In this document: piece by piece, positions 18,515-26,604 of the stretch
Layout: every line of letters starts with the position of its first letter
Position numbering within the stretch: the stretch's first letter is position 1
Position numbers and translations under genes: made by a program
The notes under the pieces: generated by a model
Told to the model about the DNA's origin: nothing
Seen by the model: the letters and a program-made list of their open reading frames with translations, nothing else
Databases searched by the model: none
DNA from: JBQTHD01 sp052390275
Lineage (GTDB): Bacteria; Actinomycetota; Acidimicrobiia; Acidimicrobiales; AC-14
Direction: 5' to 3'
DNA length: 58,231 nt
NCBI GenBank assembly: GCA_052390275.1
Contig: JBQTHD010000049.1
Location: forward strand, 1-58,231

Positions 18515-19822
18515 GTGGGCGAAGCGGATCATCCCCGTCCGCCGTCTGTGGACTCGCTGGCCCGCAGCCTGGCGGACCTGGGCCTTCCCCATCCTCTCCT
18601 GGTCGACGCCGCTCGCCGGGCCATCGCCGCCGGGGAACCCGGCAAGGCCCGGACGCTGGCTGTTTCCGTCGCCCGGTCGATGCTCGGCCCGGTGATCAAC
18701 GCCACTGGGGTTCTGCTGCACACCAACCTGGGCCGCGCCCCCCTGGGGCATTCGGCCAACTCGGGTTCGGGTTCGGATGACCCTGCCGGGGGGGCGGCGC
18801 CGATCCGCTACGCCAACTTGGAGGTGTCGCTCGAATCGGGCCGCCGAGCCTCACGTCAGGATCACGCTGCCCGTCTCCTGGCCCGGCTTTCCGGTGCCGA
18901 GGCGGCCCTGGTGGTCAACAACGGGGCCGCGGCCCTGCTCCTGGTTCTGGCCGCCCTGGCCGCGGGCCGGCCGGTGCTGGTCTCCCGGGGGGAATTGGTT
19001 GAGATCGGCGGGGGCTTCCGGGTGCCCGAGGTCATGGCCCAGTCCGGGGCCCGTCTGGTGGAGGTGGGCACCACCAACCGCACCCGGTTGGACGATTTCC
19101 GCTCTGGCCTCGATGACGAACCCGACGCCGCTCTGGTCCTCAAGGTCCACCAGTCCAACTACCGCATCGTCGGCTTCACCGAGTCGGTGGGGACGGCTGC
19201 GCTGGCCGGGCTGGGCCCGCCGGTGGTGGTCGACATCGGGTCCGGACTGCTCGACGAGCGCACCCCATGGCTGCCTTCCGGCCCGCCGGCCTGGCTGGCC
19301 GGGGAACCTGCGGCTCGCCAGACCCTGGCCGCCGGGGCAGCGCTGGTGACCTTCTCCGGCGACAAGCTGTTGGGCGGTCCCCAGGCCGGGATCATCGCCG
19401 GGCGAGCCGACCTGGTGGCCCGCTGCTCCCGCCACCCTCTCAATCGGGCTCTGCGGCCGGGTGGCCTGGTGCTGGCCCGACTGCAGGAAACCGCACTCGA
19501 CTACCTGCGGGGCCATGGCGGGGCGATCGCCTTTTGGCGCATGGCCGCCATGGAGGTGGAGGAGTTGCGCCGTCGGGCCAGTGCCCTTGGTGTCGGGGAG
19601 GTGGTCGACACTCTCGCGGTGGCCGGCGGAGGGTCGGTACCCGGGCAGGAGATCGCTTCGGTCGGGGTTGCCGTGGCCGGCGACCGATCCGCCCACCTGC
19701 GCCGGGCGGTTCCGCCCATCCTGGCCCGGGTCGTGGGCGGCCGGACAATCTGTGACCTGCGGACGGTCGACCCCGCTGACGACCATCTTGTTGCCCAGGC
19801 GCTGACCACCCCGAGCGGGTGA
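18515..19822 (+). CDS. selA: L-seryl-tRNA(Sec) selenium transferase
   Basis: A PLP enzyme that converts seryl-tRNA(Sec) to selenocysteinyl-tRNA(Sec) with selenophosphate. Recognisable segments are NATGVLLHTNLGRAPL, VNNGAAALLLVL, SRGELVEIGGGFRVPEVM, VGTTNRTRLDDF and the PLP-lysine motif TFSGDKLLGGPQAG. Length is 435 aa, as expected. The start codon is GTG 18515. selB follows after a 103-bp spacer that consists largely of an 11-bp repeat array. Confidence 0.93.
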   Translation: MGEADHPRPPSVDSLARSLADLGLPHPLLVDAARRAIAAGEPGKARTLAVSVARSMLGPVINATGVLLHTNLGRAPLGHSANSGSGSDDPAGGAAPIRYANLEVSLESGRRASRQDHAARLLARLSGAEAALVVNNGAAALLLVLAALAAGRPVLVSRGELVEIGGGFRVPEVMAQSGARLVEVGTTNRTRLDDFRSGLDDEPDAALVLKVHQSNYRIVGFTESVGTAALAGLGPPVVVDIGSGLLDERTPWLPSGPPAWLAGEPAARQTLAAGAALVTFSGDKLLGGPQAGIIAGRADLVARCSRHPLNRALRPGGLVLARLQETALDYLRGHGGAIAFWRMAAMEVEELRRRASALGVGEVVDTLAVAGGGSVPGQEIASVGVAVAGDRSAHLRRAVPPILARVVGGRTICDLRTVDPADDHLVAQALTTPSG

Positions 19823-19837
19823 CCCCAATGAGGGGCC

Positions 19838-19925
19838 ATGAGCCACGAACGAGCCAGGAATGAGCCGGAAATGGGCGGCAGATGAGCCGCAGATGAGCTG
19901 CAGATGAGCCGGGAATGAGCCGCAG
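19838..19925 (+). repeat. Eight 11-bp ATGAGC repeats leading into the selB start
   Basis: Units begin at 19838, 19849, 19860, 19871, 19882, 19893, 19904 and 19915, and the ninth position (19926) is the selB ATG. Seven of the eight start with ATG (19849 reads ACG). Because 11 is not a multiple of 3, the ATGs fall in all three frames. From 19871 onward each unit is a four-codon ORF (for example ATG AGC CGC AGA TGA) whose stop overlaps the next ATG as ATGA. The last stop (19927-19929) overlaps the selB start. This looks like a chain for termination-reinitiation. Confidence 0.85.
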
Positions 19926-21725
19926 ATGAGCATCGTGGCCACCGCAGGCCACGTCGACCACGGCAAGTCCACCCTCGTGCTGGCCCTGACCGGGATGGAC
20001 CCGGATCGCTTCGCAGAGGAAAAGGCCAGAGGGTTGACCATAGACCTGGGCTTTGCCTGGGCGACTCTGCCGTCGGGGCGGATTATGGCCATGATCGACG
20101 TCCCTGGCCACGTGCGCTTCCTGAAGAACATGCTGGCCGGACTGGGGGGGATCGACGCCGCCCTGTTCGTGGTGGCGGCGACAGAGGGCTGGAAGCCCCA
20201 GTCCGAGGAGCACCTGCGAATCCTGGATCTGCTGGGGGTGCAGCGGGGAGTCGTGGCGCTGACCAAGGTGGATCTGGTCGATGCCGAAACGGTCGAGTTG
20301 GCCCGTATGGAACTTGCCGACGCCCTGGCCGGGACGTTCCTGGCCACCGCCCCGGTGGTGGAGGTGGCGGCCCCGGGAAGGATGGGGCCGGCCGCTGGGG
20401 AACCTGGAAGCAGGGGACAGGCGAGTACCGGGATCGACGAACTGGCCCGGGCTTTGGACGAGGTGTTGGCGGCGGCGCCAGCAGCCACCGATGCCGGTCG
20501 GCCCCGCCTGTGGGTGGACCGGGTGTTCGCCGCCCGGGGGTCGGGAACGGTGGTCACCGGCACCCTCACGAGCGGAGCTTTGGCGGTGGATGACGAGGTG
20601 TTGGTCGGGCGGCTGTCCAAGCCCGCTCGCATCCGCAGCCTCCAAAGCCTCCAACAGGCCCACCGGTCGATCGGCCCCGGCCACCGGGTGGCCGTCAACC
20701 TGGCCGGGGTGGACCGGGCTCGCCTCGCCCGGGGCGACGCTTTGGTGCGGCCGGGTCAGTGGCATCGGTCCCGGATGGTCGATGCCAACCTGGCGGTGTT
20801 GCCCGGCCTTGATCATCCGGTGAGTCGGCGGGGGGCCTACCAGGTCTACATCGGCTCCGGCGAGCACCCCGCCCGGCTCCGGGTTCTCGGCCCTGAGGAA
20901 CTCGAACCCGGTTCGGTTGGTTTGGTTCGGCTTCATCTCCCGGCGGCCGTTCCCCTTCTGCCTGGCGACCGGTTCATCCTTCGGGAGAGCGGTCGGGACG
21001 AGACGGTGGGCGGGGGCGAGATCCTTGATGTCGATCCGGTGCTGCCCGCCTCGAGAGCCCGGCCCACCAGGTCGGTGGAGCGGGTGGTGGCGGAACGGGG
21101 TTGGGTGGAGGCCGAGCGGCTACGCCTGCTGACGGGGGCCACCGTCGCTCCCTCCATCGGACGATGGGTGGTCGACCCCCAGGTACTGGAGGAGACCCGT
21201 CGTTCATTGGCCGAGGCTGTCGCCGCCTCGGGACCACTGGGTCTCGACACCGCCACCCTCGACGAGCAGTCCCGGGCGGTGCTGGCCACCATCGCCTCGG
21301 TGGTGGTCGATGCCGGACGAGCCCGACCGGTGGGGGAGAGGGACGTGCTGGTCGACCACCCCTACCTGGATGCGCTGGCCGGAAACCTGTTCAATCCCCC
21401 CGACGCCCACGGGGTGGATCGGGCCGAGTTGCGGGAAATGATCAGGCGGGGCCTGATAATCGAGAAGGACGGGTTCTGTTACTCGCCCCAGGCGGTGTCC
21501 GAAGCCGCCCGTCGGTTGCTGCGCGCCCTGGGCGATTGTCCGCAGGGCCTGACGGTGGCTCAGGTGAGAGATCTGCTGGGAACCACCCGTCGCCATGTGT
21601 TGCCCCTGCTGGCCCACCTCGACGCCCACGCCGCCACCAGGCGCCAGGGTGACTTCCGGGTTGCCGGGCCCAAACTGGCTGCACTGGCCGACAGTGCCGG
21701 ATCGTCCGGCCCTCTACCTGGCTAA
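19926..21725 (+). CDS. selB: Selenocysteine-specific elongation factor
   Basis: This 599-aa translational GTPase carries Sec-tRNA to UGA codons marked by a SECIS hairpin. The G domain shows TAGHVDHGKSTL, EKARGLTIDLGFAW, DVPGHVRFLKNM and TKVDLVDAE. EF-Tu-like domains 2 and 3 follow (GSGTVVTGTLTSG, LAVLPGLDHPV). The C-terminal winged-helix repeats that bind the SECIS cover about residues 400-590. The start choice is supported by homology at MSIVATAGHVDHGK. Translation probably depends on the upstream ATGA repeat chain or on selA readthrough coupling. Confidence 0.94.
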   Translation: MSIVATAGHVDHGKSTLVLALTGMDPDRFAEEKARGLTIDLGFAWATLPSGRIMAMIDVPGHVRFLKNMLAGLGGIDAALFVVAATEGWKPQSEEHLRILDLLGVQRGVVALTKVDLVDAETVELARMELADALAGTFLATAPVVEVAAPGRMGPAAGEPGSRGQASTGIDELARALDEVLAAAPAATDAGRPRLWVDRVFAARGSGTVVTGTLTSGALAVDDEVLVGRLSKPARIRSLQSLQQAHRSIGPGHRVAVNLAGVDRARLARGDALVRPGQWHRSRMVDANLAVLPGLDHPVSRRGAYQVYIGSGEHPARLRVLGPEELEPGSVGLVRLHLPAAVPLLPGDRFILRESGRDETVGGGEILDVDPVLPASRARPTRSVERVVAERGWVEAERLRLLTGATVAPSIGRWVVDPQVLEETRRSLAEAVAASGPLGLDTATLDEQSRAVLATIASVVVDAGRARPVGERDVLVDHPYLDALAGNLFNPPDAHGVDRAELREMIRRGLIIEKDGFCYSPQAVSEAARRLLRALGDCPQGLTVAQVRDLLGTTRRHVLPLLAHLDAHAATRRQGDFRVAGPKLAALADSAGSSGPLPG

Positions 21726-21744
21726 ATGCAGGGCCCAGGGCAGG

Positions 21745-22029
21745 TCAGTGCCGGTTCCTGGTTGAGCGCGCGATGCGTTCGTGTTCGTTGAGACCGCCCC
21801 AAATCCCATGGGGCTCCCGGATGGCCAGGGCGTACTGGAGGCAAGGACCGTTGACTGGACAGGCGGCGCATATCAACTTGGCCCGCCGCTCCCGGTCCTC
21901 CCTTTCGTCCTTCCGCTCCGCGCCGTCGGGCGGGAAGAACATGGCCGCCTGAGGGCCCTTGCAGGCGGCGCGGACCTGCCACTCGAGCGCCGCCTGTTGC
22001 TGCCTGGTGGTAACCGCCTGGGTCATCAT
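21745..22029 (-). CDS. WhiB-family iron-sulfur transcription factor
   Basis: This ~94-aa protein has the four WhiB cysteines (RAACKGP, then ICAACPVNGPC) that hold a [4Fe-4S] cluster, and the GIWGG turn before a basic tail (HERIARSTRNRH). WhiB proteins are found only in Actinobacteria and their phages. ATG 22029 is placed 7-9 nt after AAGGGG; ATG 22038 would sit on the ribosome site. It is likely of the WhiB1/WhiB2 type, but I cannot assign the subgroup. Confidence 0.92.
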   Translation of the reverse strand: MMTQAVTTRQQQAALEWQVRAACKGPQAAMFFPPDGAERKDEREDRERRAKLICAACPVNGPCLQYALAIREPHGIWGGLNEHERIARSTRNRH

Positions 22030-22142
22030 CACGGCCATCCCCTTGTTGGTCCCCGGTCGCCCGGAACTGACCGAGAACCGTATAGAGCCTCTACGACAGC
22101 GACAAGGGGTTGAGGCCTTCAATTCGTAGCCCACGAGGACGT

Positions 22143-23390
22143 TTAGTGGTGGGCGTCCTTGGCCCCGCCGACCTCCGGTTCGACCTCCAGGAGCAGGCCG
22201 TCGATGGCCACCACCCGGACCCGGTCGCCGGAGGCGATGGGGGTGGCCCGGTTGGTGCGCGCCCGCCACGACGCACCGTCGAGGGTGACGGTCCCGTCGG
22301 GATCCACGGCGGTTTGGGCCTCACCCAGAGCGCCGATCATGGACTCTCGCCCGATGGTCGGGGTGGCGAACCGGGCCCGCAACATGGCGGTCATGCCCGC
22401 CACCATGGCTACCACCACGCCTGCACCCACGAGGCCCACGGTGATCCAGGGCAGCGGAACCCGGCCGGCGAACAGACGCCAGGAGCCGGCGGCCAGGCAG
22501 ACCGTCGCGATAACCGTCCAAACCCGCGGCGCCCCTGCGCCGATGTCGATGGAGAACCCGACCATGGCGAAGAGCAGCAATCCCAGGCCCAGCGGGCTGG
22601 TGGGCAGCACCGCCAACCCGTAGGAGGCCAGCACCAGGGCGCCGGCTCCCACCGCCCCTGCCACCCCGACCCCCACGGTGAAGAACTCGAAGACCACCAG
22701 AACCAGGCCAAGCATCAGAAAGAGGTAGGCCACCTGAGGGTCGCCAGCGGTGTGGAGGACCTGTTCGAGAAGTCCCAACTTGGCGAATCGGACGTTGGGT
22801 GCCGCCGTTCGTCCCTCGCCTGGCCCGATCGCCCGAGCGGTGGCCAGGGTCCGGCCCTCAGCCTTTCGACCATCGAGCTCAACCACGAAATCACCCAACG
22901 TGGGACTGCTCAATGCCACGAGGCCAGCCCGGGTGGCCTGCTCGGGGCTGAAGGTGCCCTTGAAGTCCCCGCCGGCGCGTCCAATGACCGAGGAGGGAGC
23001 CATGCCAGCGACGTCGGCCGCCTGTACCAGCCGCAGGGAATCCCCCAGCGCCACTGACCCACTGGGCCCGACCCACACCCCGACGGGCACCGGGGAACCC
23101 TCCACCGCGGCGATGAAGCGGTCCAGGTCCGCGGGACGCAGCACTGATCCGGGCGAGTCCAACTGGATGATCACCGCCTCGCCGCCGTCGGTCGCCGCCT
23201 GAGCGATTATCCCGGAGACGAAGTCGGCCACCACAGGATCGATTCGGCCGGAAACCTCGATGACGTCCAGGCCGCCGGCCTGGCGGGTGCGTTCACCCGG
23301 GGCGGAGCGCACGTCGCCCTGACGGGCGGCAAGGGCGACCAGGCCCACCAGCACCACCAGGCCGCCCAGGAGAATCGCGATCCGGCGCAT
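22143..23390 (-). CDS. Long-form NfeD membrane protein (ClpP-class protease domain)
   Basis: This 415-aa protein has an N-terminal membrane anchor, a ClpP-like domain (VIEVSGRIDPVVADF, VIIQLDSPGS, then WVGPSGSVALGDS), four or five membrane helices and a C-terminal OB fold (ARTNRATPIASGDRVRVV). This is the NfeD1b layout. The usual catalytic Ser context (SGxAAS) appears as PSGSVALGDS, so protease activity is uncertain. The STAS gene lies 43 bp upstream on the same strand. Confidence 0.85.
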   Translation of the reverse strand: MRRIAILLGGLVVLVGLVALAARQGDVRSAPGERTRQAGGLDVIEVSGRIDPVVADFVSGIIAQAATDGGEAVIIQLDSPGSVLRPADLDRFIAAVEGSPVPVGVWVGPSGSVALGDSLRLVQAADVAGMAPSSVIGRAGGDFKGTFSPEQATRAGLVALSSPTLGDFVVELDGRKAEGRTLATARAIGPGEGRTAAPNVRFAKLGLLEQVLHTAGDPQVAYLFLMLGLVLVVFEFFTVGVGVAGAVGAGALVLASYGLAVLPTSPLGLGLLLFAMVGFSIDIGAGAPRVWTVIATVCLAAGSWRLFAGRVPLPWITVGLVGAGVVVAMVAGMTAMLRARFATPTIGRESMIGALGEAQTAVDPDGTVTLDGASWRARTNRATPIASGDRVRVVAIDGLLLEVEPEVGGAKDAHH

Positions 23391-23433
23391 CAGCGCGCCG
23401 TTTCGCCAGCAATCGGCCCGACGGGCGGCTTGC

Positions 23434-23784
23434 TCAGGGGTTGGGCTGGCTCTCGGTCAGAGACTCCGCCGCCTCGGCCAGCGTGTCGGCCACGGTGACG
23501 ATGCGGTCGAATCCGGTGGTGTGCAGGAGGCGAACCAGGGTGGGCCGGTTGCAGAAAACGGCCACGTCGCCGCCCACCTCCCGGGCCCGGCGAATGCCGC
23601 CGATCAGGGCTCCCAACCCGGCCGAGTCCAAGAAGGGCACCTCGGACATGTCGATCAGCAGCTTGGGAGTGGTCGCCAGGGAACTGAGCGCCTCGCGGAA
23701 CTGGGCGACGGTAAAAGCATCCAACTCGCCGACCGGGCGACAAAGGGTGTAGCCCTCGGATTCCTCCAACTCGATTCGAAGCAT
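23434..23784 (-). CDS. STAS-domain anti-sigma factor antagonist
   Basis: This 116-aa single STAS domain has the phosphorylation-site motif FLDSAGLGALIGG typical of SpoIIAA/RsbV proteins, which bind anti-sigma kinases when unphosphorylated. No anti-sigma kinase or sigma factor gene is adjacent. It may be co-transcribed with the downstream nfeD gene. Confidence 0.85.
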   Translation of the reverse strand: MLRIELEESEGYTLCRPVGELDAFTVAQFREALSSLATTPKLLIDMSEVPFLDSAGLGALIGGIRRAREVGGDVAVFCNRPTLVRLLHTTGFDRIVTVADTLAEAAESLTESQPNP

Positions 23785-23880
23785 CCAACCTCCCGGCTCG
23801 CTGTGAATATCGGCCCAGGCTGCACCCGCAGGCCCTGTACCGAGATAGCGGCCCTGCCAACAACTCGTTGATCACCCATG

Positions 23881-23942
23881 CTGGCTGATCATTTTGTTCC
23901 GGCCGATCACCTGCACCGGCCGATCACTTTCACCGGCCGATA
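23881..23942. repeat. Iteron-like CCGGCCGATCAC repeats between the STAS and response-regulator genes
   Basis: Three copies of CCGGCCGATCAC/AG start at 23899, 23916 and 23933, a 17-bp period. A diverged copy (CTGGCTGATCAT) starts at 23881. They occupy the divergent intergenic region and could serve as an operator for either gene, or be slippage repeats as elsewhere in the window. Confidence 0.65.
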
Positions 23943-23987
23943 GCTGAAGGCCAACGATGCTACCCGTGGGGGATAACGTCGGCGGCG

Positions 23988-24434
23988 GTGACCAACGTTC
24001 TGGTGGTGAGCGATTCGGAGGCGGTGCGGAGCGAGGTCCGCAGCGCCCTGGGCGGGTCCGACCTGGAGGTGACCGAGGCCACCCGGGGGCCGATGGTGCG
24101 GCCCATGGTGGCCCGTCGACGCCCCGACCTGGTCATTCTTGATCTGCAGATCGGTTCCATGGGCGGCGTGGCCGTCTGCCTGGATCTGCGGCTCGAGGCC
24201 GGGGCCGGCCGGCTGCCCGAGGTGAAGGTACTGATGCTGCTTGACCGCCGGGCCGATGTGTTCATGGCTCGTCGGGCCGGCGCCGATGGCTGGCTGTGCA
24301 AGCCCCTGGACGGCATGCGCCTTGGCCGGGCAGCAAGGGCGATCCTGGCCGGAGGGCGCTTCGAAGATGCCGCCCAACGGCCCTACACCCGGGCCTTGGG
24401 ATTTCCAGCGGAGGCGGCCGCAGGGGGCAGTTAG
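23988..24434 (+). CDS. Single-domain response regulator
   Basis: This 148-aa receiver domain has phospho-acceptor Asp in LVILDLQIG and conserved Lys in GWLCKPLDGM. It has no recognisable output domain; a short Ala/Gly tail follows. The GTG start is at 23988. It ends 15 bp before tRNA-Pro. Partner kinase unknown. Confidence 0.8.
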   Translation: MTNVLVVSDSEAVRSEVRSALGGSDLEVTEATRGPMVRPMVARRRPDLVILDLQIGSMGGVAVCLDLRLEAGAGRLPEVKVLMLLDRRADVFMARRAGADGWLCKPLDGMRLGRAARAILAGGRFEDAAQRPYTRALGFPAEAAAGGS

Positions 24435-24449
24435 CATTCCCCACATTCA

Positions 24450-24523
24450 CGGGAAGTGGCGCAGTTTGGCAGCGCGCAGCGTTCGGGACGCTGAGGCCGC
24501 GGGTTCGAATCCCGCCTTCCCGA
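24450..24523 (+). tRNA. tRNA-Pro (anticodon CGG)
   Basis: A full cloverleaf. The acceptor stem 24450-24456 pairs with 24516-24522, including the C1-G72 pair typical of bacterial tRNA-Pro, with A73. The anticodon stem CAGCG/CGCTG encloses loop TTCGGGA with anticodon CGG at 24484-24486. The T-loop TTCGAAT is present. CCA is not encoded. Its 3' end is the attachment site of the element that follows. Confidence 0.95.
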
Positions 24524-24524
24524 C
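24505..24524 (+). repeat. Left attachment repeat (tRNA-Pro 3' end)
   Basis: Twenty bases covering the T-loop to discriminator of tRNA-Pro plus one base. An exact copy is at 25821-25840. Confidence 0.9.
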
Positions 24525-24609
24525 AGCTTCACTCCAACCGCCGACGGACAGCACCGGCCACCAATCTCTGCCGGGCCGCCGGATCGACTCAGCCGCCGAG
24601 TCTCTCGAG

Positions 24610-25527
24610 TTGTTGCGCCGATGGGTGCTCATCCGTTACGGGATTGAGAGCACCCGCGTGAACGCCATTCGCCGGGTCCAACGGTTGTTTGCGGACCGGA
24701 GCGCGTCGGACCTGACGACCGAGGAGGTGCGTGCCCATTGTCTGGGTTCGGTGCACGGGCGGCCCCCGGCGAACAACACCATCCGGGGGAAGGCCGCGAT
24801 CGTCGAGGCATTCTGGGGTTGGCTCGCCGACCAGGGTTACGCGGTGGTGGACGTGACCCCCGTGGCAAGGGCACTGCGGAAGTCATTCCCGCAGCTCTAC
24901 GGCGCCCAACAGACAGTGAACCCGCCCCGGTGGCTTAGCCACGACGACGCCATCGTCCGCCTGATCGGTGCGTGCCGCGACGGCACGTGGCACGGGTCGC
25001 GTGACCAACTCATCATTCGATGGGGCTTGCTCAGCGTACGGTCGGCCGAGATCCTTGGCATGACCTGGGGCGCCGAGAAGCCGGACGGCGCGTGGCGATG
25101 GATCGGCAAGGGGCACCGGCCCCGCTCCGCCATGCCCGGGCCCGTAATGGCTGCCTGCCTCGCCAGTTGGCGGCGGGCGTACGAACGCGGCCTGGGTCGA
25201 CCGGTGCGCCCCAGCGATCCCGTGATCTGCCGCTGCGACCCACACGGGAATATCGTTTGGGGGCGCGGCGTCAGCGCCAACGTCCTACGTCGCGCCGTGC
25301 TCAAGCGTTGTGACATCGCCGCCCTCGGGCACGTAACGGTGCATGACCTGCGCCGGACTTGCGCCGGGCTGCTGCACAACGACCGCGGCGCGGATGGTGG
25401 CCACCGCTGGGACCTATCGGAGATACAGCGAATCTTGGATCACGCTCGCCCTGACGTCACGGTGCGGTCTTACCTGGAGCCCCTGGCCACCGAGCGGAAG
25501 GCGGATGCCGGCCGACTGATCGACTGA
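24610..25527 (+). CDS. Tyrosine recombinase/integrase of the tRNA-Pro element
   Basis: About 305 aa. An N-terminal SAM-like core-binding region (about 1-100) is followed by a catalytic domain with Arg I in LLSVRSAEILGM, box II HDLRRTCAGLL, His in ILDHARPDVTV and the nucleophile Tyr in RSYLEPLA. All catalytic positions are present, so it may be active. No ATG start exists after the tRNA: TTG 24610 and GTG 24625 are the first options, without a clear ribosome site. The frame is open back through the tRNA. A hairpin follows the stop codon by 13 bp. Confidence 0.85.
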   Translation: MLRRWVLIRYGIESTRVNAIRRVQRLFADRSASDLTTEEVRAHCLGSVHGRPPANNTIRGKAAIVEAFWGWLADQGYAVVDVTPVARALRKSFPQLYGAQQTVNPPRWLSHDDAIVRLIGACRDGTWHGSRDQLIIRWGLLSVRSAEILGMTWGAEKPDGAWRWIGKGHRPRSAMPGPVMAACLASWRRAYERGLGRPVRPSDPVICRCDPHGNIVWGRGVSANVLRRAVLKRCDIAALGHVTVHDLRRTCAGLLHNDRGADGGHRWDLSEIQRILDHARPDVTVRSYLEPLATERKADAGRLID

Positions 25528-25540
25528 GCAGGCCCGCCAC

Positions 25541-25571
25541 CCGGGGGACCGCACTTTGCTGGTTCCCCCGG
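25541..25571 (+). terminator. Hairpin after the integrase gene
   Basis: CCGGGGGACC pairs with GGTTCCCCCGG across a 10-nt loop, with one bulge. No T run follows, as is common in actinobacteria. Confidence 0.5.
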
Positions 25572-25820
25572 TGCCGGGGACGCCTCTCGCCGCGTGCATC
25601 GGAGCTTGGTGTTTCCGGAAATCGCGGCGCGCTCGCTCGCTTTCGCTCGCTCGCTAGGGGGTGGCGCCGGTGCTGGGCAAGCTCACTTGCACGCTCCGCC
25701 GAGCCCGCCCAGCCGTCAACGATGGTTGCCACGGTGGAGGCTCAGCGGCCAGATATGGCACTAGTAATACCTATTGGTTCTCTATTGACTAAAACCTGTA
25801 TACCTAGTACTACTCACGTA

Positions 25821-25840
25821 TCGAATCCCGCCTTCCCGAC
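25821..25840 (+). repeat. Right attachment repeat
   Basis: An exact 20-bp copy of 24505-24524. It is the outer end of the integrated element, and the native chromosome resumes with the 3' end of pyrE. Confidence 0.9.
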
Positions 25841-25843
25841 TTC

Positions 25844-26428
25844 TCAGTTGCTGACGGGTCCCGGTTCGCTACCCACCGGGGGTAGGCCCAGGTCGGTGTA
25901 GGTCATGATCGGGCGGTAGGTAACGCCGGCGGTGGCCAGAGCCAGGCGGCCGAACTCGCCCCGGTCCACCAGGGCGATGGCGGCCACCACCTTGGCCCCA
26001 CTTTCGGTCACGGCAGCCAGGGCATCGACGATGGACCCGGCCCGGGTGACCACGTCATCGAGCAACAGAACCCGGTCCCCGGGGCCCAGGATGGCTCCCT
26101 CGATCCTCTGGGCTGTGCCGCGCGCCTTGGCCGCCTTGCGCACCGAAAACCAACGGACTCCCCGGCCGCAGGCCGCGGCCACCCCGTAGGCCAGAACGTC
26201 GGCCCCCATGGTCATGCCGCCCACCACGTCAAAGTCGGCGCCCAGGTCGGTCGCGGTCTGGCGCACCACCTGAGCGGCAAGGTTCATATCGCCCCCGTCA
26301 GCCAGCGCCCGCTTCACGTCGATGAAATACCGACTCCAGTCACCCGAGGCCAGTTCCACCGGGTTGTCGAGCCTGCGCAGGCCCCGGCTGCGCACCACCT
26401 CGATCAGGTCATCGCGTGGGTTGGTCAG
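25844..26428 (-). CDS. pyrE: Orotate phosphoribosyltransferase
   Basis: It joins orotate and PRPP to give OMP in pyrimidine synthesis. The PRPP-binding motif VLLLDDVVTRAGSIVDA is present, as are ELASGDWSRYFIDVK and FSVRKAAKARG. The family N-terminus continues upstream of the first GTG (26398/26401) as TNPRDDLIEV. The best start is CTG 26428, 5 bases after a strong GAGGAGG ribosome site, giving ~194 aa. Use of CTG is inferred. It was originally convergent with tRNA-Pro before the element inserted. Confidence 0.9.
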   Translation of the reverse strand: MTNPRDDLIEVVRSRGLRRLDNPVELASGDWSRYFIDVKRALADGGDMNLAAQVVRQTATDLGADFDVVGGMTMGADVLAYGVAAACGRGVRWFSVRKAAKARGTAQRIEGAILGPGDRVLLLDDVVTRAGSIVDALAAVTESGAKVVAAIALVDRGEFGRLALATAGVTYRPIMTYTDLGLPPVGSEPGPVSN

Positions 26429-26604
26429 CGTTCCTCCTCAAGATTGGGTCTCTCGCAAAGTCGGGGCCCTCGATATCTGGCCCCATGGTTGGAGTTCCTC
26501 GTTCTTACCGGCCACGGGGAAGGCGGCCACCGTAGGGCGGGCGAGGGCTCATGTTGGCAGGCGACCCGACCGGCAATTACCACTTTCCCAACTATGGTGG
26601 TGGG

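Larger units (their letters stand above)
24505..25840. mobile_element. Minimal 1.3-kb integrated element carrying only a tyrosine recombinase
   Basis: The last 20 bp of the tRNA-Pro region (24505-24524) recur exactly at 25821-25840, just 3 bp before the pyrE stop codon. Between them lies one gene, the recombinase at 24610-25527, plus a ~290-bp right arm that is markedly AT-rich at its end (25750-25820) with repeated ATACCTA and CTAGTA motifs, which may be recombinase arm sites. The tRNA stays intact on the left. Nothing else is encoded. It may be a self-mobile recombinase or the residue of a larger element. Confidence 0.85.

Noticed and set aside
18851..20698. 615-aa minus-strand frame across selA and selB
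   Set aside because: It overlaps two clearly identified genes and its sequence is low-complexity, including the reverse reading of the 11-bp repeats.
22110..23057. 315-aa plus-strand frame opposite nfeD
   Set aside because: Gly/His/Pro-rich shadow of a gene with a clear NfeD layout.
25621..25660. GCTC-rich repeats in the right arm of the tRNA-Pro element considered as a CRISPR or origin
   Set aside because: These are only simple GCTC tetranucleotide runs without spacers or an initiator gene nearby.
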